In this document: in pieces, positions 1-8,837 of the stretch | How positions within the stretch are numbered: the stretch's first letter is position 1 | Layout: every line of letters begins with the position of its first letter | DNA from: CAZIKB01 sp964539665 | Lineage (GTDB): Bacteria; Zhuqueibacterota; Zhuqueibacteria; Oceanimicrobiales; Oceanimicrobiaceae | DNA length: 27,663 nt | Direction of reading: 5' to 3' | NCBI GenBank assembly: GCA_964539665.1 | Contig: CAZIKB010000085.1 | Span: forward strand, 1 to 27,663 | Made by a program: the position numbers and the translations under genes | Notes under the pieces: model-generated | What the model saw: the letters and a program-made list of their open reading frames with translations, nothing else | Told to the model about the DNA's origin: nothing | Database searches by the model: none

Positions 1-69
1 CTAAAAAAGCAAATGTATGACAAAATCAAACAGATTCTTAATGATGTTAATAAATATTTAATTGAATGA
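1..69 (+). CDS. C-terminal tail of an ISNCY-like transposase (partial, cut by window start)
   Basis: Frame 1 is open from the first base to a TGA at 67-69 and encodes 22 residues beginning LKKQMYDKIKQIL. They align with the C-terminus of the transposase encoded at 6586-7602: LKKQM...KIKQILNDV here against LQQQM...KIKKIIKDV there. The spacing to a shared element end 20 bases downstream is also similar. This is therefore the end of a second, diverged transposase of the same family, with the rest of the gene to the left of the window. Whether that copy is complete cannot be seen. Confidence 0.72.
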   Translation, partial: LKKQMYDKIKQILNDVNKYLIE

Positions 70-87
70 TCTTACTCAAAATATAAT

Positions 88-121
88 CCCCAGGGTTACA
101 TTTTATTTTGAGGCAACACGG
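88..121 (+). repeat. Right end of an insertion sequence, second copy
   Basis: These 34 bases are identical to 7605-7638, which lie just after the other transposase gene. The core contains GGGTTACATTTTATTTTGAG followed by GCAACACGG. The inner part is the terminal inverted repeat of the element at 6542-7634. Identity continues through ACACGG beyond the inverted repeat, so the true element border may be a few bases further out than the repeat suggests. Together with the transposase tail at 1-69, this marks the right end of another element in the same orientation. Confidence 0.85.
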
Positions 122-364
122 GCCCCCCTGTTCGACTAGCTGATAATGTTATATGTAAAGCGAAAATAATAAAATTTGCGACCTAACTCACATAAATGCC
201 GATTCGGGAATGCTCATAGCTGAAGTGAAAGATACTAATCCCAAAATTATTTTTTTGAGTCCCACAATCGAACAAAAGTTAATCTGAAGATTGTGAAATT
301 AATATGCTACAAGTGATATAATTCTGCATCTTCTAATTTGATTGACCGATCATCTTTTCTAATT

Positions 365-1768
365 TCAACGCAATAAAATCAACTTCCTACTTGTAACAAA
401 ATCCCCAGCTCTCATTTGATAAATATAAACTCCACTGGTAACTATAGTCCCAAAAGAATCCTTCCCATCCCATACAATTTTGAAATGGCCAATATCCTTG
501 ACCTCATTCGCAAGGATTACAATTTCTTGCCCCACAAGATTATATATTCTGATGGTGACGTGAGATCTGTTTGGAATCTGAAATTCGATGATAGTTTCTG
601 GATTAAAGGGATTAGGATAGTTTTGTGACAAAGTAAATTCAGTCGGGATTGTACTCAGTTCTGTTTGTTCTAAATCTGTGACAGTTATACCCTGTGGCGA
701 TTCTTCATTACCAAGTTTATCAATAGCTTTAGTGAGGAGAGTAATAGGACCATCCTGAGATACATTCCAATCATACTTCCATGTGCTGAAGTCTACTTGG
801 ATTCTTGTAACCCCAGCCCAAGTTACTCCGTTATCGATACTAATCATAACAGTATCAATACCGATTCCAGAGCCATCATTTGCAGTACCTTCAACAATGT
901 AAGTCCCAGTTACTTGCTGTCCGGAATTTAGATTTGTGATTTCTGAAATTGGTGGAGTTAGGTCAAGTCTTAGCATCCAAACTGCATTTGATTCTCTCGC
1001 ATTTCCTGCGCTATCTATTGCCACGACATTCCAAAAATACTCACCATCATTTAATTCTTGGGAAGGAACGGAACTTGTTTGGGTAAGTGGGATGTTATTT
1101 ACATTCAAATTCGAGTTGATGAACAATTGATAAAACGCCAAACCAGAAGCGGCATCACTGCTGGCATCCCAGAATAATATAGGCAATCCCTCATTAGACC
1201 AACTACTGTCAGCTGGAGACCGAAGATCAAATTCTGCAGGCGAACTGAAATCATCAACTGTGACATTTCCATGAAAAAAGTTTATACTTTCACCTTGGAT
1301 GTCATTTAGGTTTGCAGTGCTTAGAAAGGTATGACCTTCAGTTTGATCGAAAGAGATTTTGCTTTCTGTTTTATAAGCGCCAGTCACGAGAAAATCAATT
1401 ATAAATACTTCTAATGAATCCCCTGAAAAAACTCCGCTGCCACCACCAGAGATTTGTATTAACAGATTTTTATTTGTACCTACTGCATTTGGAGGAAAGG
1501 GTAAATTATTATTTGTATTTGCAATACTAAAACCAGTGGCTCCTGAACCTATTTGACCAATACGAGAAAGCGGTACAATTACAGAAGAGTCATACTCAAC
1601 AATAAATTGAGCTAACGCTATTTCTGAATCAGTACTTACATATATTGGTAAAGAAATATAAAAGTTTTGTTCACCTATTACCGAATTAAACCATATATTA
1701 GCATCCGATTGACTGTATAACATAGGCGTCCAACATAATATAATAATCATGATGTACTTTTTAATCAT
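365..1768 (-). CDS. Exported cohesin-like protein with type IX sorting domain
   Basis: A secreted or surface protein of 467 residues if started at the ATG at 1766-1768, preceded by GAGGTG at suitable spacing; an in-frame GTG lies four codons upstream. The N-terminus MIKKYIMIIILCWTPMLYSQ is a signal peptide. Residues about 25-170 form a cohesin-like beta-sandwich closely similar to one in the upstream neighbour (shared LAQF.(I/V)EYD, N.(N/Q)L..QISGGG and HTFL). Two Ig/fibronectin-like stretches follow (about 175-265 and 270-365, the second with the 'VMISIDNGVTW' pattern). The last 90 residues are the sorting domain, starting FTLSQNYPNPFNP and ending SRKLILLR, typical of type IX secretion cargo in the FCB group. 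The gene follows the larger homologue on the same strand, about 160 bases apart. The ligand is unknown; a cell-surface structural or adhesive role is inferred. Confidence 0.88.
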   Translation of the reverse strand: MIKKYIMIIILCWTPMLYSQSDANIWFNSVIGEQNFYISLPIYVSTDSEIALAQFIVEYDSSVIVPLSRIGQIGSGATGFSIANTNNNLPFPPNAVGTNKNLLIQISGGGSGVFSGDSLEVFIIDFLVTGAYKTESKISFDQTEGHTFLSTANLNDIQGESINFFHGNVTVDDFSSPAEFDLRSPADSSWSNEGLPILFWDASSDAASGLAFYQLFINSNLNVNNIPLTQTSSVPSQELNDGEYFWNVVAIDSAGNARESNAVWMLRLDLTPPISEITNLNSGQQVTGTYIVEGTANDGSGIGIDTVMISIDNGVTWAGVTRIQVDFSTWKYDWNVSQDGPITLLTKAIDKLGNEESPQGITVTDLEQTELSTIPTEFTLSQNYPNPFNPETIIEFQIPNRSHVTIRIYNLVGQEIVILANEVKDIGHFKIVWDGKDSFGTIVTSGVYIYQMRAGDFVTSRKLILLR

Positions 1769-1930
1769 AGTGCACCTCACAATAAAAATTAATCAGAATT
1801 CTCGGTTAAACATGGATTAACTGTTTGTTAAGTAACTTTCTGAAGGTCTATTTCAAAATAAATTCCGATATGTAATAATTAATTCTTAACACTACATACG
1901 GCAAGTTATAACACCTTCGAAAGGGTATCC

Positions 1931-4900
1931 TTATTTAATTAATAAGAGTTTTTTACTTAATTTAACGGTTTCTGATTTTAAAGTATAAAAATATATTCCT
2001 GTGGATACTATCTGGTCATTTTCATCTCTACCATCCCATTGAACTGAGTAATAGCCGGGGGATTTCTCAATATCTAATAACCGTCTTACTCTTTGTCCGT
2101 TAATATTGTAAATATCTAAGATTATGTGAGATACCCCTGTATTTGTTGCAGGTATTCCAAATCTTAAAGATGTTCCGAGATTAAAAGGATTGGGATAATT
2201 TTGCAGTAGTTCGAAATCCGATGGAATATCTATAACGGCACTTGAAGTAACTTCAATACCACCATCAATCCATTGAACAGGATGGTCATTGATTTCAACT
2301 CTTGAGAATGTCAATGGAATGAAGTAACCTTGATTAACTTTCTTTTGTCTTTTATTAATTTCAAATGTTAGACCAAAAATAGTTTGTTCTCCTAAAATGG
2401 GTTCGACTCCAACGGCGGCAACATGCAATTTACCTGGTTCTTTACTATTAACCACAACCGAAAAGTCCTTCAAGGTTGTTTCTCTTACAACCGTTTTTAA
2501 CTGAACTTCACTTGTATCGTAAGCGATGCTGTAGATGATTGTGTGTATTGGCTTTTGATTAGTTTGAATTAATACTGGCACTTGCACGAGTTCTGAGTTT
2601 GCAGGTGAAACTTGATCCAATATTAAGGTACCTTCATTTGTATTGAATTTAGCTAATTGGTTTGTAAAAATTGTTTCTCCCCAATCGCCAATAATATCAC
2701 CTATAACTAGAGCTTTAAAATCCTGGGTAATGGTTGTGGAAACATTTAAACTTACTGTTTGGGGAATAAAATGCCAGTTTCCAGTGTCTCCGACGTTAGT
2801 GGTGTCGAATGCCAAGAAACGTAGAATTCCAACCACATCCGATCCAGTGATAGTACCGTTCTGAGTTACGTCGGCGGCAATAATCTGATCGTTTGACAGG
2901 GTATCCAAAAAAGCCAGATATCGCATTAATAACAATGCGTCTGAGCCTTTTATTGCTCCAAGCAGATCATCATTTTTTGATGGTACCAGTGTATAATTCC
3001 CTGGCGCTATGTTGCTGAATTGATAGAAGCCATTATGATCAGTAATCTGGTTAGTTTGTACTGCTCCAGTTAGGATCAAAGTAGCATCTTTTACAGGTTT
3101 TGAGCCCGTATAATAAAGAACATGTCCATTAATTCCCGAAGCTGTAATAATTGTCGCGTCACCATTACTAAAAGGAATCTGGTCACCACAGATATCTTTA
3201 AAATCATTAGTCGTCAAAAAAGTATGACTACAATCAGTATCAAAAGCCAAAGGTGTTGTATCTCCAACGCTACCAATGGCCGTAAAATCGAGTACTACAA
3301 CCGTCCTATTTTCTCCAGTAAAATAATTTGTCCCACCTCCAGAAATCTGTACAGTAAGATTTTGGTTTGTCCCGGGCGTCGTTGCAGGAAAAGGAGGATT
3401 CTGCTTGAGTTGCGAAATTGAAAAGCCAGAAATATTAGACCCTATGTTTGCACTGTCAAACTGAATATCATTTTTATCATATTCGATTGTAAACTGGGCC
3501 AGACCTATTGATTTTTGAGTGTTTACGATTATCGGGACCTTTAACTTGTGTCCAGCTGGTACTTTTAAGCCGCTTGGAATGGTGATGGTTGCAAGCTGAC
3601 AGTCTTGAGAAGTAATGACGACGACGTCATCGAAAAATGCAGAATCATTGAAAGAGCCTACACCTATTGCTCCAGAAGAATATTCTGAGTCATTTACCGT
3701 GCCTAAAAATGTTTGGTTATAATAAGCCTCGATTGATGTACCATTCCGTTTTATTCGAACTTCATGGTAATTATTATCTGGAATAATCGTTTGTCCAAAA
3801 TCACCAATTTTCAAACGCTCCTCGTTGTCTTTGATTTTATAGATTCCAGATTGGCCAGGCTTGTGATTAATCATCAGATAGTAATAGTGTGAATCATCTT
3901 GATGACCAAATACTATGGCAAAGTCTGCAAAATCATAAATGTTGACATCATCATTTACACGTGCCTGACAGGTAAGATCAAAGTCATTCCAATTTTGACC
4001 CGATATCAAAGTGTATTCACCTAAACGTTTACCATCGGGCGATAAAAATTCTGTTGTATTCAAAAAATAAGAAAGGTCTCCCCTGTCCATGGTGACTTCC
4101 CAGCGAGTTGAATTCAGAGGATTCCAACCATCGGCAGATCCATCCTCAAAATCATCAGAAAAAGATGATACACATCCTGATGTATCAGAAATTAGATGAA
4201 CACCATGAATTGCTGATAATCCGAAATCATCCACTGCACGAATGAAATATTCCACACCATCGTTGGTCATTATGGTTCCAGGTATACGACCTTCATGCTG
4301 GTCACCACCAACATCACTCATAGAAATTTTAGTAAACAGCAAAGTCCCGAATTTTCGATAATGCAAGTCCACGGTGTTGAGAAAATTCGTATTGTCAACA
4401 ATCCCAGCAGCAATCAGTATATCCTGACCGGGAATTCCAGTAGAAACAGGTGTGTGGTTTATTTCAGGCGGTTGATTAGGCAGCACAGCAATTTGATAGG
4501 GAAAAGAATTTGGATCGACGGTGGGATCTGAAGAGGTCACATCTCCATCGGTAGCTGTAATGTAATAATCAACACCCGGTGTAATTACTGCAGAGCCAGG
4601 TATTATGGCTTCATAAATATCGTTTCCGGTATACGACATAATAATCGAAACATAAATTGAAGTTCCAGTCGTCCGATAATATAATGTTGCACTCTGTACA
4701 AAAGGTGTGACAGGATCTGTAATCTTAGCTGCAATAGTTAGAGAACTGCCGGCAACTTTAGCTGATTTACTTAGCTCAATTGTCGCTTGGGTCCGCTGAA
4801 TTATTGGCGCAGCACATGGTAAATATGTCCCAATCGCATCATCCGATTGACCAAAAGCATTAACAAGGATGCGCACCGCCCTTTGCTGTCCATTGCATAG

Positions 4901-6106
4901 TGGATTGTCAGTACGATAACGAACAATATAGGTATTTCCGATAGGATCAATTATTATGGGGAGTATCTCAGAGTAAGGTCCAATTACATTAAAAAGCAAA
5001 CCTTTTGTGGCGCCACGGATACTATTCGGTCCGCTATAATCTGTTTTAGAACTGCCCATAGTTGTGTCAACTGCTGCATGTACAGTAATGTTGTTGCTAT
5101 TACAGGTGTTTATGGTTTGAGCTAAATTGCCGCCATCACTGTCTTCATCGGTTATTAAAAGGAAGTGACGCTGGCTGCCCGGCCGAAAACTGAAAGTCGT
5201 GGCAGCCTGAAAGATTGCTTCAATGCCAGGTTCAACACCTCCTTCATGAGTCATTTGCTGTAAAAGAGTATTAAATAAAATGATGTCACCGGTCATATTG
5301 CCATTATTCATAATTATTGGTTGTCCCCCTCCTGCAGTTTGACCAAAACGAACCAATCCCAGACGAACGTCAATCTGTCGTGCTGAAAGGCTGTCAACAA
5401 ATGCTTTAACATTGTTTTTTACTTGCTCGTGTTCTTCTTGCATACTGCCACTATTGTCTATAACAAAAATAAAATCAAGAATACGGACGCTACCTCCCGA
5501 GTCAGGAGGTGTGACATCGAAAAAATCAGTTTGCAAACGTCCATCTTCAAATGCTGTAAAATCTGCTTTGGTCAAACCAGCAACTGGTTTGCTGCCTGTA
5601 TCCACAGCCACCGCTGTATATATAAAGGGAAAATTATTGCTGTCTAATGATTTTAGAGTAGTTTCCAAAGTAGGAGTTATCGCTGGCTGGGCGGGTTTGG
5701 CCTGTGCGTTCAAATCAGCTAACATTCGAGTCCGCTTTCCATGCCATATTTCTTCAGGTGAATATCCAACGACTTCATCTACCTCATTAATCGCACTAAC
5801 AGAAACTGAATATTGCTTTAACGGATCCATCCCTTCAAGTCGAGCAAAATTGTCACCTGTTACAATCAATTTGCGAGATTCTCCACTGGCAAGCTCCTTA
5901 TATTCGATTAAGAATTTAGTGAAGGAGTCAGATGGGTACCATCTAACTTCTAAGCTTGCGTTTTCTCCGGTAACCATTGTTACAACGACGTCAAAAATGT
6001 TTTCATCAAGTACCACTTGTTTGGTTTTTTGAGCATTGGCTTCATTGATAATAAATAAGCCGTAGAGGCAGAGTATAGCCAACAGAAAAGTCATAAATCG
6101 ATTCAT
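1931..6106 (-). CDS. Large exported vWA protein with lectin-like, cohesin-like, dockerin-like and type IX sorting domains
   Basis: 1391 residues with a signal peptide (about 1-25, ending NEANAQ) and a clear AAGGAGAG ribosome site before the ATG. Domains in order: fibronectin III-like (35-125); von Willebrand A (about 208-400) with an intact MIDAS start D217-N-S-G-S221 and LLITDEDSDGG; two Ig-like modules (about 435-640); a concanavalin/LamG-like module starting FSDDFEDG; a cohesin-like module with QISGGG; a carboxypeptidase-regulatory-like fold (NGHVLYYTG...GNYTL); a dockerin-like duplicated segment (GSDALLLMRYLAF and GSDVVGILRFLAF); a second cohesin-like module; and the C-terminal sorting domain with LLQNYPNPFN. 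It is predicted to be exported by type IX secretion and act at the cell surface, perhaps in adhesion or protein assembly. Metal-dependent ligand binding by the vWA domain is inferred from the MIDAS residues; no substrate can be named. Confidence 0.9.
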   Translation of the reverse strand: MNRFMTFLLAILCLYGLFIINEANAQKTKQVVLDENIFDVVVTMVTGENASLEVRWYPSDSFTKFLIEYKELASGESRKLIVTGDNFARLEGMDPLKQYSVSVSAINEVDEVVGYSPEEIWHGKRTRMLADLNAQAKPAQPAITPTLETTLKSLDSNNFPFIYTAVAVDTGSKPVAGLTKADFTAFEDGRLQTDFFDVTPPDSGGSVRILDFIFVIDNSGSMQEEHEQVKNNVKAFVDSLSARQIDVRLGLVRFGQTAGGGQPIIMNNGNMTGDIILFNTLLQQMTHEGGVEPGIEAIFQAATTFSFRPGSQRHFLLITDEDSDGGNLAQTINTCNSNNITVHAAVDTTMGSSKTDYSGPNSIRGATKGLLFNVIGPYSEILPIIIDPIGNTYIVRYRTDNPLCNGQQRAVRILVNAFGQSDDAIGTYLPCAAPIIQRTQATIELSKSAKVAGSSLTIAAKITDPVTPFVQSATLYYRTTGTSIYVSIIMSYTGNDIYEAIIPGSAVITPGVDYYITATDGDVTSSDPTVDPNSFPYQIAVLPNQPPEINHTPVSTGIPGQDILIAAGIVDNTNFLNTVDLHYRKFGTLLFTKISMSDVGGDQHEGRIPGTIMTNDGVEYFIRAVDDFGLSAIHGVHLISDTSGCVSSFSDDFEDGSADGWNPLNSTRWEVTMDRGDLSYFLNTTEFLSPDGKRLGEYTLISGQNWNDFDLTCQARVNDDVNIYDFADFAIVFGHQDDSHYYYLMINHKPGQSGIYKIKDNEERLKIGDFGQTIIPDNNYHEVRIKRNGTSIEAYYNQTFLGTVNDSEYSSGAIGVGSFNDSAFFDDVVVITSQDCQLATITIPSGLKVPAGHKLKVPIIVNTQKSIGLAQFTIEYDKNDIQFDSANIGSNISGFSISQLKQNPPFPATTPGTNQNLTVQISGGGTNYFTGENRTVVVLDFTAIGSVGDTTPLAFDTDCSHTFLTTNDFKDICGDQIPFSNGDATIITASGINGHVLYYTGSKPVKDATLILTGAVQTNQITDHNGFYQFSNIAPGNYTLVPSKNDDLLGAIKGSDALLLMRYLAFLDTLSNDQIIAADVTQNGTITGSDVVGILRFLAFDTTNVGDTGNWHFIPQTVSLNVSTTITQDFKALVIGDIIGDWGETIFTNQLAKFNTNEGTLILDQVSPANSELVQVPVLIQTNQKPIHTIIYSIAYDTSEVQLKTVVRETTLKDFSVVVNSKEPGKLHVAAVGVEPILGEQTIFGLTFEINKRQKKVNQGYFIPLTFSRVEINDHPVQWIDGGIEVTSSAVIDIPSDFELLQNYPNPFNLGTSLRFGIPATNTGVSHIILDIYNINGQRVRRLLDIEKSPGYYSVQWDGRDENDQIVSTGIYFYTLKSETVKLSKKLLLIK

Positions 6107-6541
6107 AACTCTCTCCTTAATTTAAGTTTGTCTATAGCTATTAATTGTGCGATGTTAATTTTTTACAACTTTATTATTAAATATGTTCATCATCAAAGTT
6201 AACTGCATTTTTGATCCAATGAAGTCCCGAATAACGTATGAGCTTTATGGCAACTACTGTGATTAGACCATGGTTGTTCTGGTGGAATACTTTATAAAGG
6301 CAGGATGCTGAAAATATAACAATAGTATTTAAGCAGGGTTTTATTTGAGATATGTTTATTGCTTTAATTATTATATGGAAAGGACAGCCCACTTTCTTCA
6401 CCTCACAAGAAATAATTTTACTTTTAATTCCTCAATTCATAAGATATAAATACACAGATAAAAGTCAAGACATTTCTGTAAAACATGTGCACGCGCATTA
6501 ACTCATAAAAAAAGTAACCGTAGCGAGTTGCAAAAGATGTC
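6107..6541. other. Intergenic region, probable promoter of the surface-protein genes
   Basis: 435 AT-rich bases between the start of the vWA gene and the insertion sequence. The only open frame, 6177-6401 on the minus strand, has no ribosome site, no recognisable domain and a low-complexity composition, so it is not called. The region should hold the promoter for the minus-strand vWA gene, but no convincing -35/-10 pair was picked out. No hairpin or repeat was found. Confidence 0.5.
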
Positions 6542-6565
6542 GTTGCCTCATAATTTATGTAACCC
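6542..6565 (+). repeat. Left terminal inverted repeat of the insertion sequence
   Basis: Begins GTTGCCTCATAATT and ends TATGTAACCC. It pairs with the complement of 7610-7634, with identical outer 9 and inner 8 bases and an AT-rich, one-base-longer centre on the right. It is the probable transposase binding site. It lies 20 bases upstream of the transposase start codon. Confidence 0.85.
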
Positions 6566-6585
6566 AAAGAAAGGAGTTTTAAATT

Positions 6586-7602
6586 ATGAGCAACCAGTCA
6601 AAATACGAATATCTCCAGGACCTTCGATTTCGTTACGATGGCGCCACCAAACAGCAAAAGCAAGCCATGCTCGATGAGTTCTGTACAGTTTGTGGCTACA
6701 ACAGAAAGTATGCAATCCGACTGCTCAATACCAGACAACCGTCTCGAAATCGAGCCAATCTCTCCAAACGTGGTCACAAGAAGATATATGGCGATCCACT
6801 CATCGTTCAGGTCTTGAGAGACTTATGGATTGCCACCAATCTGCCGTGCTCCAAAAACCTGAAAGCTATTATCCCGCTCTGGCTGCCCCACTATGAGAAC
6901 TACATACTGACTCAGGAAATCAAAGACAAGCTCTTGAGAGTCTCTGCTGCCACCATAGACCGCCTCATCAAGCCGTTTCGTACCAAATACGGTAAAACAG
7001 GTCTCGCTACCACCAAACCAGGCTCTATCATCAAAAAACAAATCCCAATCAAAACCAACCAGTGGGATGAATCCGTCCCCGGTTTCATTGAGGCCGACAC
7101 CGTCGCTCATTGCGGCAATTCTACCGCCGGTGGCTTCGTTTTTAGCCTCAATTGCGTTGATATTGCTACCGGTTGGACTGAACAAAGAGCGGTCTGGGGC
7201 AAAGGTCAAACCGGCGTCCTGAACGCTATTCAACACATCGAAAACAAAAACTGGACTCACATCCGTCAGTACCTCGGATACCAACGCTTTCAAAATCCCT
7301 CACTGGTTGACAAACTCAATGACCTCTACACCACCGAATGGAACCTCTATTTCAATTTCTTTATACCCTCGGTTAAACTCATTGACAAAACCAGAATCGG
7401 ATCCAAAATCGTGAAAACTTATGACAAACCCAAAACACCGCTGCAAAGACTACTTGAATCTCAACACATTTCTACAAACGACAAACAGACCATCGAACAC
7501 AAATTCAAACAACTTAATCCATTCAAACTACAGCAACAAATGTCATTTAAAATTAAAAAAATAATCAAAGATGTTACACATTTTAATAACCTCGAATCAT
7601 AA
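6586..7602 (+). CDS. Internally deleted ISNCY-like DDE transposase, probably inactive
   Basis: 338 residues, preceded by AAAGGAG. The N-terminal half is a complete DNA-binding region of the DDE integrase-like family (FCTVCGYNRKYAIRLLN, then WLPHYENY and SAATIDRLIKP). The catalytic core begins normally with GFIEADTVAHCGNS, where D171 is the first catalytic residue. It then jumps from VLNAIQHIE directly to NKNWTHIRQYLGY. In full-length relatives about 65-75 residues lie between these two blocks, including the DSDNGSEF segment with the second catalytic Asp. The junction is near 7234-7245, and the reading frame is kept. E219 may be the third catalytic residue, kept because the deletion joined two similar 'HIE' coding stretches. 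Without the second Asp the protein should not transpose, though it could still bind the ends. The family assignment is recalled, not searched. Confidence 0.85.
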   Translation: MSNQSKYEYLQDLRFRYDGATKQQKQAMLDEFCTVCGYNRKYAIRLLNTRQPSRNRANLSKRGHKKIYGDPLIVQVLRDLWIATNLPCSKNLKAIIPLWLPHYENYILTQEIKDKLLRVSAATIDRLIKPFRTKYGKTGLATTKPGSIIKKQIPIKTNQWDESVPGFIEADTVAHCGNSTAGGFVFSLNCVDIATGWTEQRAVWGKGQTGVLNAIQHIENKNWTHIRQYLGYQRFQNPSLVDKLNDLYTTEWNLYFNFFIPSVKLIDKTRIGSKIVKTYDKPKTPLQRLLESQHISTNDKQTIEHKFKQLNPFKLQQQMSFKIKKIIKDVTHFNNLES

Positions 7603-7609
7603 TCCCCCA

Positions 7610-7634
7610 GGGTTACATTTTATTTTGAGGCAAC
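7610..7634 (-). repeat. Right terminal inverted repeat of the insertion sequence
   Basis: Reads GGGTTACAT...GAGGCAAC on the plus strand, the complement of the left end. It begins 7 bases after the transposase stop codon. The same sequence with its flanking CCCCA and ACACGG occurs at 88-121. Confidence 0.87.
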
Positions 7635-7744
7635 ACGGAAAGGGAAGTTAAAGGGTCTTGTAAAGATGAGATTTCTGGGGGCGAGCGGGTATCGGGATAT
7701 ATGGATGTGTCGGTCAAACATTAATAATCATGGCACAATCAAAA

Positions 7745-8734
7745 TCACAAAGTAATCTCTGTTCCCAACTTCATTTCCACCGCATTCACCAGCACCTGAC
7801 TCGCTGCCGCCAAATCCTGCACCGCATTGCCAACCGATTTGAAAAAGGTGATTTCACTGTTCGACTCCCGACCTTTTTTAAGCCCGGTAGCAATCTCGCC
7901 AATTTCAGCATGGATATGGTCTGCGGTGATTAGACCTTGATTTAGCGGCTGAATCAGATCGCCGGCTTCGGTTAAACAGGCCTTGCGCTGATCCACCACC
8001 ACTTTTGCCTGCTGAACCGTCGCCACCGGTATTTCACACATTTTGGGTGTGTACGAGCCCACGCCATTAATATGCACGCCGGGTTTCAAATCATTGTGGG
8101 AAAAGACAGGAGATGTGGAAGTTGTCGCGGTACAGATCACATCTGCTTTAGAAAGCAGCTCAGTTGATTCTGCCATTTCAACCTGAATTGCCAGACGACT
8201 GCTCATCTCTTCTGCAAAATCGGCCGCTTTTTGAGGATCAATGTCAAAGATATACGCATGTTCAATTGAGCGCGAGGCACAAACAGCCTCAAGCTGCGTG
8301 CGTCCCTGAACTCCCGCACCGAAAATGGCCGCAACCTTCGAGTCTTTTCTGGAAAGCAAATCGGCAGCAAATCCCGAGGCAGCGCCGGTGCGCAGCGCGG
8401 TAAGATATTCACCGTCCATCAGGGCTAAAGGCCGGCCTGTGGTTGAATCAAATACCATCACCACGGCATGAATCAGGGGCAAACCTTGAGCCGGATTGTC
8501 ATCCATAATTGAGACAATTTTTACGCCAAACTTCCTGGTGTTCGGGATGTAAACGGGCATAAAGAGCGCGCGGCCTTTTGCCTGTGGCATCTCCATGTTC
8601 ATACGAACGGGAACAACTGCCTGCCCCGTGGAAAGCTGCACAAATGCATCTTTCATCAACCTGATGGCTTGCTTCATGGATAATGCTTTTTTTACATCTT
8701 CACGTGAGAGAACTCGTATTTTTTGATCTGACAT
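7745..8734 (-). CDS. Ornithine cyclodeaminase/mu-crystallin family NAD(P)-dependent reductase
   Basis: 329 residues, the usual family length. The N-terminal dimerisation and substrate part has K72 in FGVKIV and the MDGEYLTALRTGAASG block. The Rossmann part starts at FGAGVQGRTQ (139-147), the dinucleotide site. True ornithine cyclodeaminases and archaeal alanine dehydrogenases carry GGDCPGK or GADAPGK at the active site. Here the matching stretch is GVGSYTPKMCEI, which lacks that Asp and resembles ketimine/pyrroline-2-carboxylate reductases and mu-crystallin. I therefore favour a cyclic imine or amino-acid reductase over a deaminating cyclase. It is on the same strand as pepP and hypD but separated by a toxin-antitoxin pair on the other strand, so co-transcription is unlikely. 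The substrate is not proven. Confidence 0.85.
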   Translation of the reverse strand: MSDQKIRVLSREDVKKALSMKQAIRLMKDAFVQLSTGQAVVPVRMNMEMPQAKGRALFMPVYIPNTRKFGVKIVSIMDDNPAQGLPLIHAVVMVFDSTTGRPLALMDGEYLTALRTGAASGFAADLLSRKDSKVAAIFGAGVQGRTQLEAVCASRSIEHAYIFDIDPQKAADFAEEMSSRLAIQVEMAESTELLSKADVICTATTSTSPVFSHNDLKPGVHINGVGSYTPKMCEIPVATVQQAKVVVDQRKACLTEAGDLIQPLNQGLITADHIHAEIGEIATGLKKGRESNSEITFFKSVGNAVQDLAAASQVLVNAVEMKLGTEITL

Positions 8735-8837
8735 TTTGGATCAGTAATTAAATTTGATTTTAAGAAACACTTGATTATTGAAATATATTTTTTATCTTGT
8801 ATTAACAATTGTACTTATATTTAAAAAGGTGTAACTA

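Larger units (their letters stand above)
6542..7634 (+). mobile_element. Insertion sequence of ISNCY-like type, internally deleted
   Basis: A single transposase gene is bracketed by terminal inverted repeats. The left end (6542-6565) reads GTTGCCTC then ...ATGTAACCC; the right end (7610-7634) read in reverse gives GTTGCCTC then ...ATGTAACCC, with three or four differences in the AT-rich middle. No direct target duplication is evident (AGATGTC on the left, ACGGAAAG on the right). The right end is repeated exactly at 88-121. The element is about 1.09 kb, shorter than expected because the transposase gene has lost an internal segment, so it is probably a non-autonomous derivative. Confidence 0.85.

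Noticed and set aside
263..295. CACAATC/GATTGTG stem downstream of the first surface-protein gene
   Set aside because: Seven-base stem with a 19-base loop and no T-tract; likely chance in AT-rich DNA.
5412..6032. 206-residue open frame antisense to the vWA gene
   Set aside because: It lies fully within a gene with clear domains and signal peptide; composition is serine/threonine-rich as expected from an antisense frame.
6177..6401. 74-residue open frame on the minus strand upstream of the vWA gene
   Set aside because: No ribosome site, no known domain, and cysteine/isoleucine-rich composition typical of translated AT-rich intergenic DNA.
6823..7293. 156-residue open frame antisense to the transposase
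   Set aside because: Overlaps a well-supported transposase and has no recognisable domain.
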